The notes under the pieces: model-generated | What the model was told of the DNA's origin: nothing | Seen by the model: the letters and a program-made list of their open reading frames with translations, nothing else | Database searches by the model: none | Translations under genes and position numbers: made by a program | Assembly: GCA_016718265.1 (NCBI GenBank) | Contig: JADKDZ010000029.1 | Location: 236,767 to 300,766, forward strand | Length of the DNA: 64,000 nt | DNA from: Uliginosibacterium sp. | GTDB taxonomy: Bacteria; Pseudomonadota; Gammaproteobacteria; Burkholderiales; Rhodocyclaceae | Direction: 5' to 3' | Part shown: one piece after another, positions 34,646 to 43,741 of the stretch | Layout of the letters: the number at the start of each line of letters is the position of its first letter | How positions within the stretch are numbered: position 1 is the first letter of the stretch

Positions 34646-35923
34646 ATGTCCAAGAATTCCGAACTCTTCGAACGCGCCCAGCGCAGCATCCCCGGCGGGG
34701 TGAATTCACCGGTCCGCGCCTTCCGCTCGGTGGGCGGTACGCCCCGCTTCCTGACCCGCGCCCAGGGCGCCTACACCTGGGATGCCGATGGCAAGCAGTA
34801 CGTCGACTACGTCGGCTCCTGGGGCCCCGCCATTCTCGGCCACGCCCACCCCGAGGTGATTGAGGCGGTGCAGCGCGCGGCACTTGATGGCCTGTCCTTC
34901 GGCGCACCGACCGAGCGCGAGATCGAAATGGCCGAGTTGCTGATCGACATGCTGCCCTCGATCGAACTGGTGCGCCTCGTCTCCTCCGGCACCGAAGCGA
35001 CGATGAGCGCCATTCGCCTCGCTCGCGGCTTTACCGGGCGGGACGCCATTGTGAAGTTCGAGGGCTGCTACCACGGCCATGCCGACAGTCTGCTGGTCAA
35101 GGCTGGTTCCGGCCTCCTGACCTTTGGCAACCCGTCGTCCGGTGGCGTACCTGCCGATTTTGCCAAGCACACCCTGGTGCTGGACTTCAACAATCTCGCC
35201 GCACTCGAAGAGTGCTTCGCTGCGCGGGGTGCCGAGATCGCCTGTGTGATCATCGAGCCGGTGGCCGGCAACATGAATCTCGTGCGCCCCTCGCAGGCCT
35301 ACATGGATCGGCTGCGCGCGCTGTGCACGGCACATGGCGTCGTGCTGATCTTCGACGAAGTGATGACCGGCTTTCGTGTGGGCTTGGGCTGCGCGCAGGG
35401 GCTGTATGGCATCACGCCAGACCTCACCACGCTGGGCAAGATCATCGGCGGCGGCATGCCGGTCGGCGCCTTCGGCGGCAAGCGCGAGATCATGGAAAAA
35501 ATCGCCCCGCTCGGCACGGTGTATCAGGCTGGCACCCTCTCCGGCAGTCCGGTGGCCGTGGCGGCGGGCCTGGCCACCCTCAAGCTGATCCGTCAGCCCG
35601 GCTTTTTTGAGGCTTTGAATGCGCGCACCGCTGCTTTCGTCACCGGCATGCAGGCAGCCGCTGTAAAGCATGGCGTCGCCTTCTCGGCTCAAGCGGTGGG
35701 CGCCATGTTTGGGCTGTATTTCAGTGCCGATCTGCCACAGTCTTTTGCTGATGTCATGGCGTCAGATCGTGAGCGCTTCAATCAATTCTTCCATCTGATG
35801 CTCGATGCTGGCCACTACCTCGCACCGTCGGCCTTCGAAGCGGGTTTTGTGTCGGCCGCGCACAGTGATGCAGACATCTCCGCCACGATAGCGGCCGCAG
35901 ACGCCGCGTTTGCGCGCTTATAG
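34646..35923 (+). CDS. hemL: Glutamate-1-semialdehyde 2,1-aminomutase
   Basis: 425 residues from the ATG at 34646, where family similarity starts (ELFERAQRSIPGGVNSPVRA); an upstream extension would cover thiE. Class III aminotransferase fold with SGTEATMSAIRLARG, the PLP-contacting FDEVMTGFR and the PLP Lys in LGKIIGGGMPVGA. It makes 5-aminolevulinate for heme. It ends at a strong bidirectional terminator. Confidence 0.95.
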   Translation: MSKNSELFERAQRSIPGGVNSPVRAFRSVGGTPRFLTRAQGAYTWDADGKQYVDYVGSWGPAILGHAHPEVIEAVQRAALDGLSFGAPTEREIEMAELLIDMLPSIELVRLVSSGTEATMSAIRLARGFTGRDAIVKFEGCYHGHADSLLVKAGSGLLTFGNPSSGGVPADFAKHTLVLDFNNLAALEECFAARGAEIACVIIEPVAGNMNLVRPSQAYMDRLRALCTAHGVVLIFDEVMTGFRVGLGCAQGLYGITPDLTTLGKIIGGGMPVGAFGGKREIMEKIAPLGTVYQAGTLSGSPVAVAAGLATLKLIRQPGFFEALNARTAAFVTGMQAAAVKHGVAFSAQAVGAMFGLYFSADLPQSFADVMASDRERFNQFFHLMLDAGHYLAPSAFEAGFVSAAHSDADISATIAAADAAFARL

Positions 35924-35945
35924 GCAAACGCCCCGAGCCTTGCCA

Positions 35946-35984
35946 CCATGAAAAACGCCGGGACATGCCCGGCGTTTTTCATGG
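35946..35984. terminator. Bidirectional terminator between hemL and leuD
   Basis: A perfect 17-bp inverted repeat around ACATG, with ACGCCGGG / CCCGGCGT as the GC core and A5/T5 runs on the two sides. It works for both convergent genes. Confidence 0.9.
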
Positions 35985-35999
35985 CAAAGCGCGCGCAAC

Positions 36000-36641
36000 T
36001 CAGACCGAGAACAACCAGGGCTGGGCCGCCTTGTGCTTGGCTTCGAAAGCCTTGATCTGCTCAGCATGCACCAGCGTCAGGCCGATATCGTCCAGACCGT
36101 TGAGCAGGCAGTGCTTGCGGTGCGGCGTGATGTCGAACTTGAAGCTGAAGCCGCTCGGCGTGGTCACGGTCTGGGCTTCCAGATTCACGTCGAGCTTGTA
36201 GCCTTCAGTCGCTTCGCATTCCTTGAACAGGCGGTCGACGATTTCAGCAGAGGCCACGATCGGCAGGATCGCGTTCTTGTAGCTGTTGCTGAAGAAGATA
36301 TCGGCGAACGACGGCGCAATCATCACGCGGAAGCCGTAATCCTCGATGGCCCAGGGGGCGTGTTCGCGCGAGGAGCCGCAGCCAAAGTTGTCACGCGCCA
36401 GCAGCACTTGCGCGCCCTGATAACGGGCCTGGTTCAGCGCGAATTCCGGACGCTTCGGGCGGTTCGTGCAGTCCATGCCCGGCTCGCCGAAATCGGCATA
36501 GCGCCATTCATCGAACAGATAGGGGCCGAAGCCACTACGCTTGATGGACTTGAGGAACTGCTTCGGGATGATCGCGTCGGTATCGACGTTGGCGCGATCG
36601 ATCGGGCACACGAGGCCATTGAGACGGGTAAAAGCTTTCAT
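36000..36641 (-). CDS. leuD: 3-isopropylmalate dehydratase small subunit
   Basis: 213 residues: NVDTDAIIPKQFLKSI, NFGCGSSREHAPWAI and FSNSYKNAILPI are LeuD signatures. With LeuC it isomerises isopropylmalate in leucine synthesis. It lies 11 bases after leuC. leuB is not adjacent. Confidence 0.95.
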   Translation of the reverse strand: MKAFTRLNGLVCPIDRANVDTDAIIPKQFLKSIKRSGFGPYLFDEWRYADFGEPGMDCTNRPKRPEFALNQARYQGAQVLLARDNFGCGSSREHAPWAIEDYGFRVMIAPSFADIFFSNSYKNAILPIVASAEIVDRLFKECEATEGYKLDVNLEAQTVTTPSGFSFKFDITPHRKHCLLNGLDDIGLTLVHAEQIKAFEAKHKAAQPWLFSV

Positions 36642-36652
36642 TGTTTATCTCC

Positions 36653-38056
36653 TCAAGCCAGACGGATGTCGACGAAATGACCCGCGATAGCGGCGGCAGC
36701 GGCCATCTCCGGGCTCACCAGGTGGGTGCGGCCGCCGGGGCCTTGGCGACCTTCAAAGTTGCGGTTCGAGGTCGAGGCGCAACGCTCGCCCGGGCTCAAA
36801 CGGTCGGCGTTCATCGCCAGACACATCGAGCAGCCCGGCTCACGCCATTCGAAACCGGCTTCGATGAAAATCTTGTCGAGCCCTTCTTCTTCAGCCTGAC
36901 GCTTGACGATGCCGGAACCCGGCACCACCAGCGCGAGCTTCACGTTCGCAGCAACCTTCTTGCCCTTGGCTACGGCCGCCGCAGCGCGCATGTCTTCGAT
37001 GCGGCTGTTGGTGCAGGAGCCAATGAACACCTTGTCGATCGTGATGTCGGTGATCGGCATGTCGGCCTGCAAGCCCATGTATTGCAGCGCGCGTTCGATA
37101 CCGGCGCGCTTGACTGCGTCCGCTTCGTTCGCCGGGTTCGGCACACGGCCGCCCACCGCCAAAACCTGCTCGGGCGAGGTGCCCCAGGTGACTTGCGGCT
37201 CGATCTCTTCGGCCTTCATCTCGACCACAGCGTCAAACTTCGCGCCTTCGTCCGAGTGCAGGGTCTTCCAGTATTCGACAGCCTTGTCGAACTGCTCGCC
37301 CTTGGGCGCATGCTCGCGGCCCTTGAGGTAGGCGAAGGTGGTTTCGTCCGCGGCGATGATGCCGGCGCGTGCGCCCGCTTCAATCGCAAGGTTGCAGACC
37401 GTCATGCGGCCTTCCATCGACAGGCTCTTGATCGCGGTGCCCGCGAATTCAATGCAATAGCCCGTGCCGCCAGCGGTACCGATCTTGCCGATCACGGCAA
37501 GCGCCAAATCTTTGGCGGTGACACCCGCGCCGAGCTTGCCGTCGATCTTGACCAGCATCGCCTTCGACTTCTTCTGCACCAAAGTCTGGGTAGCGAGCAC
37601 GTGCTCGACTTCCGAGGTGCCGATGCCGTGCGCCAGCGCGCCGAAAGCGCCGTGGGTCGCGGTGTGGCTATCGCCGCACACCACCGTCATACCCGGCAGC
37701 GTGGCGCCGTTTTCCGGGGCGATCACGTGGATGATGCCCTGGTTCTTGTGCTTGAACGGGAAGTAGATCAGCGAGCCGAATTCCTTGATGTTCGCGTCCA
37801 GCGTGTCGACCTGGGTCTTCGAGATCGGGTCTTCGATGTCACGATCCCAGTTGTTGGTCGGCGTGTTGTGATCGGGCACCGCCACGATCGAGGTGTTGCG
37901 CCAAGCCTTGCGGCCAGCGAGGCGAAGGCCTTCGAAGGCTTGCGGGCTGGTCACTTCGTGCATGAGGTGACGGTCGATATAGAGAAGACAGGTGCCGTCT
38001 TCTTCCTGGCGGACAACGTGGGCATCCCACAACTTGTCGTAAAGCGTCTTGGCCAT
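36653..38056 (-). CDS. leuC: 3-isopropylmalate dehydratase large subunit
   Basis: 467 residues of the aconitase family: LYIDRHLMHEVTSPQAFEGL (part), CGDSHTATHGAFGALA, the [4Fe-4S] Cys in FIGSCTNSRIED, and WREPGCSMCLAMN. First gene of the leuCD pair; its upstream region is shared with a divergent XRE regulator and carries an inverted repeat. Confidence 0.95.
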   Translation of the reverse strand: MAKTLYDKLWDAHVVRQEEDGTCLLYIDRHLMHEVTSPQAFEGLRLAGRKAWRNTSIVAVPDHNTPTNNWDRDIEDPISKTQVDTLDANIKEFGSLIYFPFKHKNQGIIHVIAPENGATLPGMTVVCGDSHTATHGAFGALAHGIGTSEVEHVLATQTLVQKKSKAMLVKIDGKLGAGVTAKDLALAVIGKIGTAGGTGYCIEFAGTAIKSLSMEGRMTVCNLAIEAGARAGIIAADETTFAYLKGREHAPKGEQFDKAVEYWKTLHSDEGAKFDAVVEMKAEEIEPQVTWGTSPEQVLAVGGRVPNPANEADAVKRAGIERALQYMGLQADMPITDITIDKVFIGSCTNSRIEDMRAAAAVAKGKKVAANVKLALVVPGSGIVKRQAEEEGLDKIFIEAGFEWREPGCSMCLAMNADRLSPGERCASTSNRNFEGRQGPGGRTHLVSPEMAAAAAIAGHFVDIRLA

Positions 38057-38164
38057 GCGATAACTCCTTGCCTGGGCGCCAGAAAGTGGCGCGGATCTGG
38101 GTGCGTCGGAGCAAAGCCCCGGTCTGTGGGGCGGATATTAGGCGGGCTTCTATACCCGAACAAG

Positions 38165-38182
38165 ACTAGTACTTATACTAGT
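38165..38182. promoter_or_regulatory. Inverted repeat between leuC and the XRE regulator (putative operator)
   Basis: ACTAGTA-CTTA-TACTAGT, a perfect 7-bp inverted repeat. A further ACTA-type half site (ACACTAAC) follows. It stands 38 bases before the regulator start codon and in the likely leuC promoter region, so it could be the site of the XRE protein. Confidence 0.5.
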
Positions 38183-38219
38183 ACCAACACTAACAGGATT
38201 GATCAGTCAGGATAGATCA

Positions 38220-39009
38220 ATGGACACCCGTCGCAAGGAACTCGGTGAATTCATGCAGGTGCTGCGCAGCCGTAGCCAGCCAGCAGATTTTGGCTTTGCC
38301 GCCGGCAGCCGGCGCCGCACGGCGGGCCTGCGCCGCGAGGAGATGGCGCAGCTCGTCGGCATCAGCCCGACCTGGTACACCTGGATCGAGCAGGGCCGCG
38401 AGGTGAATGTGTCCGCTGAGGTGCTGGACCGGCTTGCCCGCAGCCTCAAGCTGACACGCTCTGAGCGGGCATACCTCTTCGAGATGGCCGACCGGCGCGA
38501 CCCGCAGGCGAGCCTGCCTGAAGACGATGATGCAGCGCCGCTCTTGAGCACGCTGCTGGCGAGCATTGCCGTGCCTGCATACATCATGGGTCGCTATTGG
38601 GACATTCTCGGCTGGAATGCTGCCGCTGCCGAGCTCTTCACCGGCTGGCTGGATCAGCCGCGCAGCGAGAACGATGTCGCGCCCAACATGCTGCGCTTCG
38701 TCTTCCTGCGGCCCGGAAACCCGCGGCTTCCTGATCGACTGGGAGATCCGCGCGCGGCGCATTACTGCGGAATTCCGTGCCGATTGCCGCACCCGGCTGG
38801 ATGAGCCTGCTCTGCTCCGGCTTGTGGCCGAGCTTTCCGCCGCCAGCCCCGATTTCGCGCAGTTCTGGAAGCAGCACGACGTGCTCGAACGCCAGGGCGG
38901 CGAGCGCGGGTTCCAACATTCCAAGCGCGGCCTGATCCATTACCAGCAGGTGACCCTGCGGCCGGTGGAGCACGAGCACATCAAGCTGGTGATGCTAAAG
39001 CCTGCCTGA
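38220..39009 (+). pseudogene. XRE-family regulator with MmyB-like ligand domain, frameshifted
   Basis: The first about 165 residues (ATG at 38220, AGGA upstream) have an XRE helix-turn-helix (LRREEMAQLVGISPTWYTWI) and the start of the MLTR ligand-binding domain (IMGRYWDILGWNAAA). Near 38710 the frame changes by one base: the domain continues as GFLIDWEIRARRITAEFRAD and ends at 39009 (EHIKLVMLKPA). Residues are conserved on both sides, so either a recent mutation or a sequence error. Such regulators often control a divergent enzyme gene; here the neighbour is leuC. Confidence 0.8.
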
Positions 39010-39062
39010 AGCGCCGCACCCAGTCTGGCTTGACAGGCAGTTCTTCCGGTGCCGATTCCCGC

Positions 39063-39539
39063 TCAGTGATGATGCCCGTGCGCGCCGTGCACGTGCTGGT
39101 GCGCGATCTCCTCGTCCGTTGCCGCGCGCACATCCAGCACCTTGACGACGAAGTTCATTGCCTTGCCGGCGAGCGGGTGGTTGCCATCGAGCATCACGAC
39201 CGGTCCCTTGATTTTGGTGACGAAGAAGTAGCGCAGCTCGCCCTTGGCGTCCTGACGCTGGATTTGCCCGCCGACCTTGATACCCGCGGGGAACTCGGCC
39301 TTCGGCATGGTTTGCAGCAGCGCCTCGTCGTATTCGCCGAAGCAGTCTTCCACGCCCAGCGCCAGGCGGGTCTCGAAACCCGCCTCCTGTCCGTCCAGCG
39401 CAGCTTCCAGCTTGGCGAAAATACCGTCGTAGCCGCCATGCAGATAAGCCACCGGCCGCTTGCCGTCGTCAATCGTCATGCCCTTGGTGTCGGTTACGCG
39501 CATGCTCACGGTCACGGCGGTGTCTTTGGCGATTTTCAT
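39063..39539 (-). CDS. SlyD-like FKBP-type peptidyl-prolyl isomerase
   Basis: 158 residues from the ATG at 39539. FKBP/SlyD features: TVSMRVTD, YLHGGYDGIFAKLEAAL, the insert-in-flap region and FVVKVLDVRAAT. The C terminus is His-rich (HQHVHGAHGHHH), as in SlyD proteins that bind nickel or other metals. It is a cytoplasmic folding helper and possible metal chaperone. Confidence 0.9.
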   Translation of the reverse strand: MKIAKDTAVTVSMRVTDTKGMTIDDGKRPVAYLHGGYDGIFAKLEAALDGQEAGFETRLALGVEDCFGEYDEALLQTMPKAEFPAGIKVGGQIQRQDAKGELRYFFVTKIKGPVVMLDGNHPLAGKAMNFVVKVLDVRAATDEEIAHQHVHGAHGHHH

Positions 39540-39810
39540 GGTCTGTCCTGTAGGCGGGAACGGAAAGGCCGCATTCTCTCCGATCGGGCACCTGCGGCAC
39601 AATCCAGGTGCTGGGTCAGACGACAGCGCTTGAAGGATAGTCTCAGGCGCCGCCCGCCTTTCGGCCTGCGGCATATTCCTCGCGAGCCCCAAAAGGCAGC
39701 TCCCGCCGCCATGCCATTTCGTATACGCTTCAACTTCGTTTTAACGAGCGGGTGACACGATGCTTTCGTTGTGCTGTCGTATCCGTCATAGCGGCTTGAG
39801 GTGCTGAGCA

Positions 39811-42060
39811 ATGGTTTCTGATCAGCACAACGAGCACGATGCAAGCTTCATCGAGTTCTGCGATGAAGAGCCCGTCATCGCGGCCCTTGAAGAGCCTGCG
39901 CGCTGGCGAATCCTGATTGTTGATGACGACGAAAGCGTGCATCGATCAGTGGCTTTTGCCTTGCGCGATATGCTGTTTCTGGACCGCAAGCTCGAATTCC
40001 TGGACGCATATTCGGCGCACGAAGCGCTCGGCATTCTGCGCAGGGAGCCCGATATCGCGGCGATCCTGCTTGATGTGGTCATGGAGAGCGAGCATGCCGG
40101 TCTTGCGGTCGTCAAGAAGATCCGCGATGAACTAGGCATCGCCGATACCCGCATCATCCTGCATACCGGTCAGCCCGGTTTTGCGCCCGAGATCTCGGCG
40201 ATCTGCGATTACGACATCAATGACTATCGCACCAAGTCCGAGCTGACCCGCAATCACCTGTGTACCTGCATTGCAGCGGCCTTGCGGGCGTATCGCCAGA
40301 TCCGCCGGATCGATACGTCGCGCCACCATCTTCGCCGGATCATTCAGACGGGCAGCGTGTCGATCGGTGAAGTGGATGAGCAGAAGTTTTATCAAGGCGT
40401 GCTCGGGCTGTTTGCGGGCCTGCTCGATGTGGCCACGATCGGTTTTGTGGCAGTCCATCGTAGCCAGGATCCTGTGGGGAAAGCTGACGTGAGCCTCGGG
40501 ACATCGCACTACGCGCAGTGGGTGGGCCACGACCTGGGGCAAGCGGGTTTGGCCGATGCAGCAGGGGTCTGTTTGCGTGCCGCCCAAAGCGGCGGTATGC
40601 AGTGGTGCGCGCTCGGCGCAGCTTTGAAAGTCAGTGCGCAAGACGGCGGCTATCTGCTGCTGTTCGTGGAGGCCCAGCAATCTGCGGCGGAATGGCTGGA
40701 CGATACCGTCATTGAGACCTTTGTCGGCCACCTCGGCTCCTGCCTGGATAACCGGCTGCTGCTGCAACGCCTCAATCACGATGCACACTTTGACCGCTTG
40801 CTCGGCTTGCCGAATCGTCGCTACCTCAGCGAGTTGCTGGAGGCGCGCTGCACGCCGCGCAGTGAGCAAGCCCTGACGCTGGCGCTTATCGACATTGATG
40901 ACTTTGGCGGTTTCAACGAGGCGCTGGGCCAAGCGTTTGGCGACGCCTTGCTGAAAGGACTCGGTGCACGCTTGCGGGCAGGACTACCGCAGGTGGTCAC
41001 GCTGGCGCGGATTTCGGCCGATATTTTTGCGGTGTTGGGGCCTAACGAGCGGGTGTGCCCGGAAACCCTGCTACCGATGTTTGCGTTGCCGCTGAGTGTC
41101 TTGGGCGAGGAAACCATGGTCTCCGTTAGCCTGGGCCTGACGCGCCTTGCCGACGTGGAGAGCGAAGGCGGTGCGGCCGTGCTGGAAGCAGCGTTCCAGG
41201 CTTTGCGCGCGGTGAAGTCACAGCAGCGTGGTCAGCTCGGTTGGTATACGCCCGAAATGTCGCGCCGTACGCACGAACGCGTCACCTTGCTGGCCGGCCT
41301 GCGCCAGGCACTGCGAAGCACTGGCCTGTTCGTGGTGTACCAGCCCCAAGTGGCGCTAGACGACGGCCGTTTGATCGGGCTGGAAGCGCTGGTGCGCTGG
41401 CGCACGGAAGCGGGCGATTTTATTGGCCCGGATCGCTTCATTCCGGTGGCAGAGCAATCCGGCCTGATCTGCGAGCTGGGGTGCTTTGTGCTTCGCGAAG
41501 CGCTGACGGTGCTGACTACCCTGCGCGAGTCAGGGCTCGATGCGGTCAGGATGGCGGTCAACGTCTCAGCTGTGCAGTTCCGCGATCCTGATTTCCTCTC
41601 GGAGCTGGGCGATATCATTCGTAGCGTCGGCGCGGATTCCAGCAAGCTGGAGCTTGAGATTACCGAGTCGGTCGCCATGGAAGACGCAGCCTATGTCCGC
41701 GCCTCGCTCGACACGATTCGCCAGCACGGCATCCAGCTGGCGATTGATGATTTTGGTACGGGCTACTCGTCGCTGGCTCAGCTCAAGCAGCTGTCGGTTG
41801 ATCGATTGAAGATCGACCGCGCTTTTGTCAAAGATCTGGACGAGGCGGCGTTCGAGGCCAGCATCGCTGGGGTCATCGTTCAGCTGGGCCACAAGCTCGG
41901 GGTCGAAGTGATCGCAGAGGGCGTGGAAACACTGGAACAGGCCGCCTTGCTGCGACGAATGGGCTGCCAGGAAGCGCAGGGCTATCTGTTTGGTCGCCCA
42001 ATGCCCTTGCCGGATCTGCTCGGCTGGATTCGTCAGCATCAGGCCGGGCGTCTGCATTGA
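39811..42060 (+). CDS. Response regulator with DUF3369, degenerate GGDEF and EAL domains
   Basis: 749 residues. Receiver domain at about 30-150 (ILIVDDDESVHRSVAFAL, phospho-Asp in AAILLDVVMES), a DUF3369-type sensor region to about 310, a GGDEF domain at about 325-460 in which the active-site motif is replaced by ISADIF, and an EAL domain at about 490-745 with EALVRW, DDFGTGYSS and VIAEGVE intact. It should therefore degrade c-di-GMP rather than make it. GAGGTG lies before the ATG. It is monocistronic; the partner kinase is not adjacent. Confidence 0.92.
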   Translation: MVSDQHNEHDASFIEFCDEEPVIAALEEPARWRILIVDDDESVHRSVAFALRDMLFLDRKLEFLDAYSAHEALGILRREPDIAAILLDVVMESEHAGLAVVKKIRDELGIADTRIILHTGQPGFAPEISAICDYDINDYRTKSELTRNHLCTCIAAALRAYRQIRRIDTSRHHLRRIIQTGSVSIGEVDEQKFYQGVLGLFAGLLDVATIGFVAVHRSQDPVGKADVSLGTSHYAQWVGHDLGQAGLADAAGVCLRAAQSGGMQWCALGAALKVSAQDGGYLLLFVEAQQSAAEWLDDTVIETFVGHLGSCLDNRLLLQRLNHDAHFDRLLGLPNRRYLSELLEARCTPRSEQALTLALIDIDDFGGFNEALGQAFGDALLKGLGARLRAGLPQVVTLARISADIFAVLGPNERVCPETLLPMFALPLSVLGEETMVSVSLGLTRLADVESEGGAAVLEAAFQALRAVKSQQRGQLGWYTPEMSRRTHERVTLLAGLRQALRSTGLFVVYQPQVALDDGRLIGLEALVRWRTEAGDFIGPDRFIPVAEQSGLICELGCFVLREALTVLTTLRESGLDAVRMAVNVSAVQFRDPDFLSELGDIIRSVGADSSKLELEITESVAMEDAAYVRASLDTIRQHGIQLAIDDFGTGYSSLAQLKQLSVDRLKIDRAFVKDLDEAAFEASIAGVIVQLGHKLGVEVIAEGVETLEQAALLRRMGCQEAQGYLFGRPMPLPDLLGWIRQHQAGRLH

Positions 42061-42093
42061 TCCGCACCACTGGCATTGACGCGTCAGCACACC

Positions 42094-42099
42094 TATAAT
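42094..42099 (+). promoter_or_regulatory. Probable -10 of the ahcY-metF transcript
   Basis: Perfect TATAAT nine bases before the 5' stem of the SAH riboswitch. No good -35 at the usual distance. Confidence 0.55.
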
Positions 42100-42107
42100 C
42101 CGACGAT

Positions 42108-42200
42108 TCCGAGGAGCGCTGCGAGAGTGCTGGAACAATCGTTCCACATCCCAGGCTCGGAACCTGAGTCCGCTCAGGCCCAGATTCAACGGCGCTCACC
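42108..42200 (+). ncRNA. S-adenosylhomocysteine (SAH) riboswitch
   Basis: The conserved parts are all visible: CCGAGGAGCGCTGCGA at the 5' side, CCAGGCTCGGAACC in the middle and AACGGCGCTCACC at the 3' side. CCGAG (42109-42113) pairs with CTCGG (42156-42160), and GAGCGC (42114-42119) pairs with GCGCTC (42192-42197) as the long-range helix. It stands directly before ahcY, whose product removes SAH; SAH binding would raise expression. Confidence 0.92.
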
Positions 42201-42283
42201 TGTCCAACCGTGCCGGGCACGGAATGACGGTGAGCCGCTTCAAGCTCCCCTTTCCGCTCGGCCACCTGTTCAAGGAGAACACC

Positions 42284-43684
42284 GTGGCTCAATTCAACGA
42301 TTACGTCATTGCCGATCTCACGCTGGCCGATTGGGGCCGCAAGGAGATCAAGATTGCCGAAGGCGAAATGCCCGGCCTGATGGCGATCCGCGAGGAATTC
42401 GCAAAAACCCAGCCATTGCGTGGCGCACGCATTACCGGCTCGCTCCACATGACGATTCAGACGGCGGTGCTGATCGAAACGCTGACCGCGCTGGGTGCGG
42501 ATGTCCGCTGGGCGTCGTGCAACATCTTCTCGACCCAAGACCATGCCGCCGCTGCGATTGCGGCCGCGAATATCCCTGTCTTCGCCGTCAAGGGCGAGAC
42601 CCTTGTCGACTACTGGGATTACACCCACCGCATCTTCGAGTGGGCCGATGGCGGCTACTCCAACATGATCCTGGACGATGGTGGCGACGCCACGCTGCTG
42701 CTGCACCTCGGTGCCCGCGCGGAGAAAGACATTTCGGTGATCGCCAAGCCATCGTCGGAAGAGGAAACCATCCTGTTTGCGGCGATCAAGGCCAAGCTGG
42801 CGATCGATCCGAGCTGGTATTCCGTGCGCTTGGCTGCGATTAAGGGCGTGACGGAGGAGACGACGACGGGCGTTCATCGCCTCTACCAGATGCATGCCCG
42901 GGGCGAACTCAAGTTCCCGGCCATCAACGTCAATGACTCGGTGACCAAGTCCAAATTCGACAACCTCTATGGCTGCCGCGAGTCGCTGGTCGACGGCATC
43001 AAACGCGCCACTGATGTGATGATTGCCGGCAAGGTTGCCGTGATCGTCGGCTACGGGGATGTGGGCAAAGGGTGCGCCCAAGCCATGCGCGCGCTGTCTG
43101 CGCAGGTCTGGGTCACCGAAATCGACCCGATCTGTGCGCTGCAGGCGGCCATGGAAGGCTATCGCGTGGTGACCATGGAATACGCTGCCGACAAGGCGGA
43201 TATCTTTGTGACGACCACCGGCAACTTCCACGTCATCACCCACGACCACATGGTCAAGATGAAGAACAACGCCATCGTCTGCAATATTGGTCACTTCGAC
43301 AACGAGATCGATGTCGCCTCGCTGGAGCAATACCAGTGGGAAGAAATCAAGCCGCAAGTCGACCACGTGATCTTCCCGGATGGCCGTCGAATCATCCTCC
43401 TGGCCAAGGGGCGCCTCGTGAACCTGGGTTGTGCAACGGGTCATCCGAGCTACGTGATGTCTTCTTCCTTCGCCAACCAGACCATCGCCCAGATCGAGCT
43501 CTTTACCAAGACGGCGGACTATCCAGTCGGCGTCTACACCTTGCCGAAGCATCTGGACGAGAAGGTTGCGCGCCTGCAATTGAAGACGCTCAACGTGCAG
43601 CTCACGACGCTGACTGACGAACAGGCAAAGTACATTGGCGTGCCGGTTGAAGGCCCCTACAAGGCCGATCACTACCGCTACTGA
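42284..43684 (+). CDS. ahcY: Adenosylhomocysteinase
   Basis: 466 residues from the GTG at 42284, chosen because AAGGAG stands 6 bases upstream and family similarity starts right after it (DYVIADLTLADWGRKEI). Motifs: GSLHMTIQTAVLIETL, SSEEETILFA, NAD-binding GYGDVGKGCAQAMR, and the C-terminal GPYKADHYRY. It splits SAH into adenosine and homocysteine. Preceded by the SAH riboswitch and followed by metF after 57 bases. Confidence 0.95.
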   Translation: MAQFNDYVIADLTLADWGRKEIKIAEGEMPGLMAIREEFAKTQPLRGARITGSLHMTIQTAVLIETLTALGADVRWASCNIFSTQDHAAAAIAAANIPVFAVKGETLVDYWDYTHRIFEWADGGYSNMILDDGGDATLLLHLGARAEKDISVIAKPSSEEETILFAAIKAKLAIDPSWYSVRLAAIKGVTEETTTGVHRLYQMHARGELKFPAINVNDSVTKSKFDNLYGCRESLVDGIKRATDVMIAGKVAVIVGYGDVGKGCAQAMRALSAQVWVTEIDPICALQAAMEGYRVVTMEYAADKADIFVTTTGNFHVITHDHMVKMKNNAIVCNIGHFDNEIDVASLEQYQWEEIKPQVDHVIFPDGRRIILLAKGRLVNLGCATGHPSYVMSSSFANQTIAQIELFTKTADYPVGVYTLPKHLDEKVARLQLKTLNVQLTTLTDEQAKYIGVPVEGPYKADHYRY

Positions 43685-43741
43685 TCCACACGGCGCAGCC
43701 CGCCCACGGGGCTTGGCTGCGCCCGGCAAGGAATATGAAAC

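Noticed and set aside
36641..38215. Plus-strand open frame of 524 codons
   Set aside because: Antisense to leuC; no domain and no ribosome site.
42076..42099. TTGACG-TATAAT as a full promoter of ahcY
   Set aside because: The spacer is only 12 bases; only the -10 was kept.
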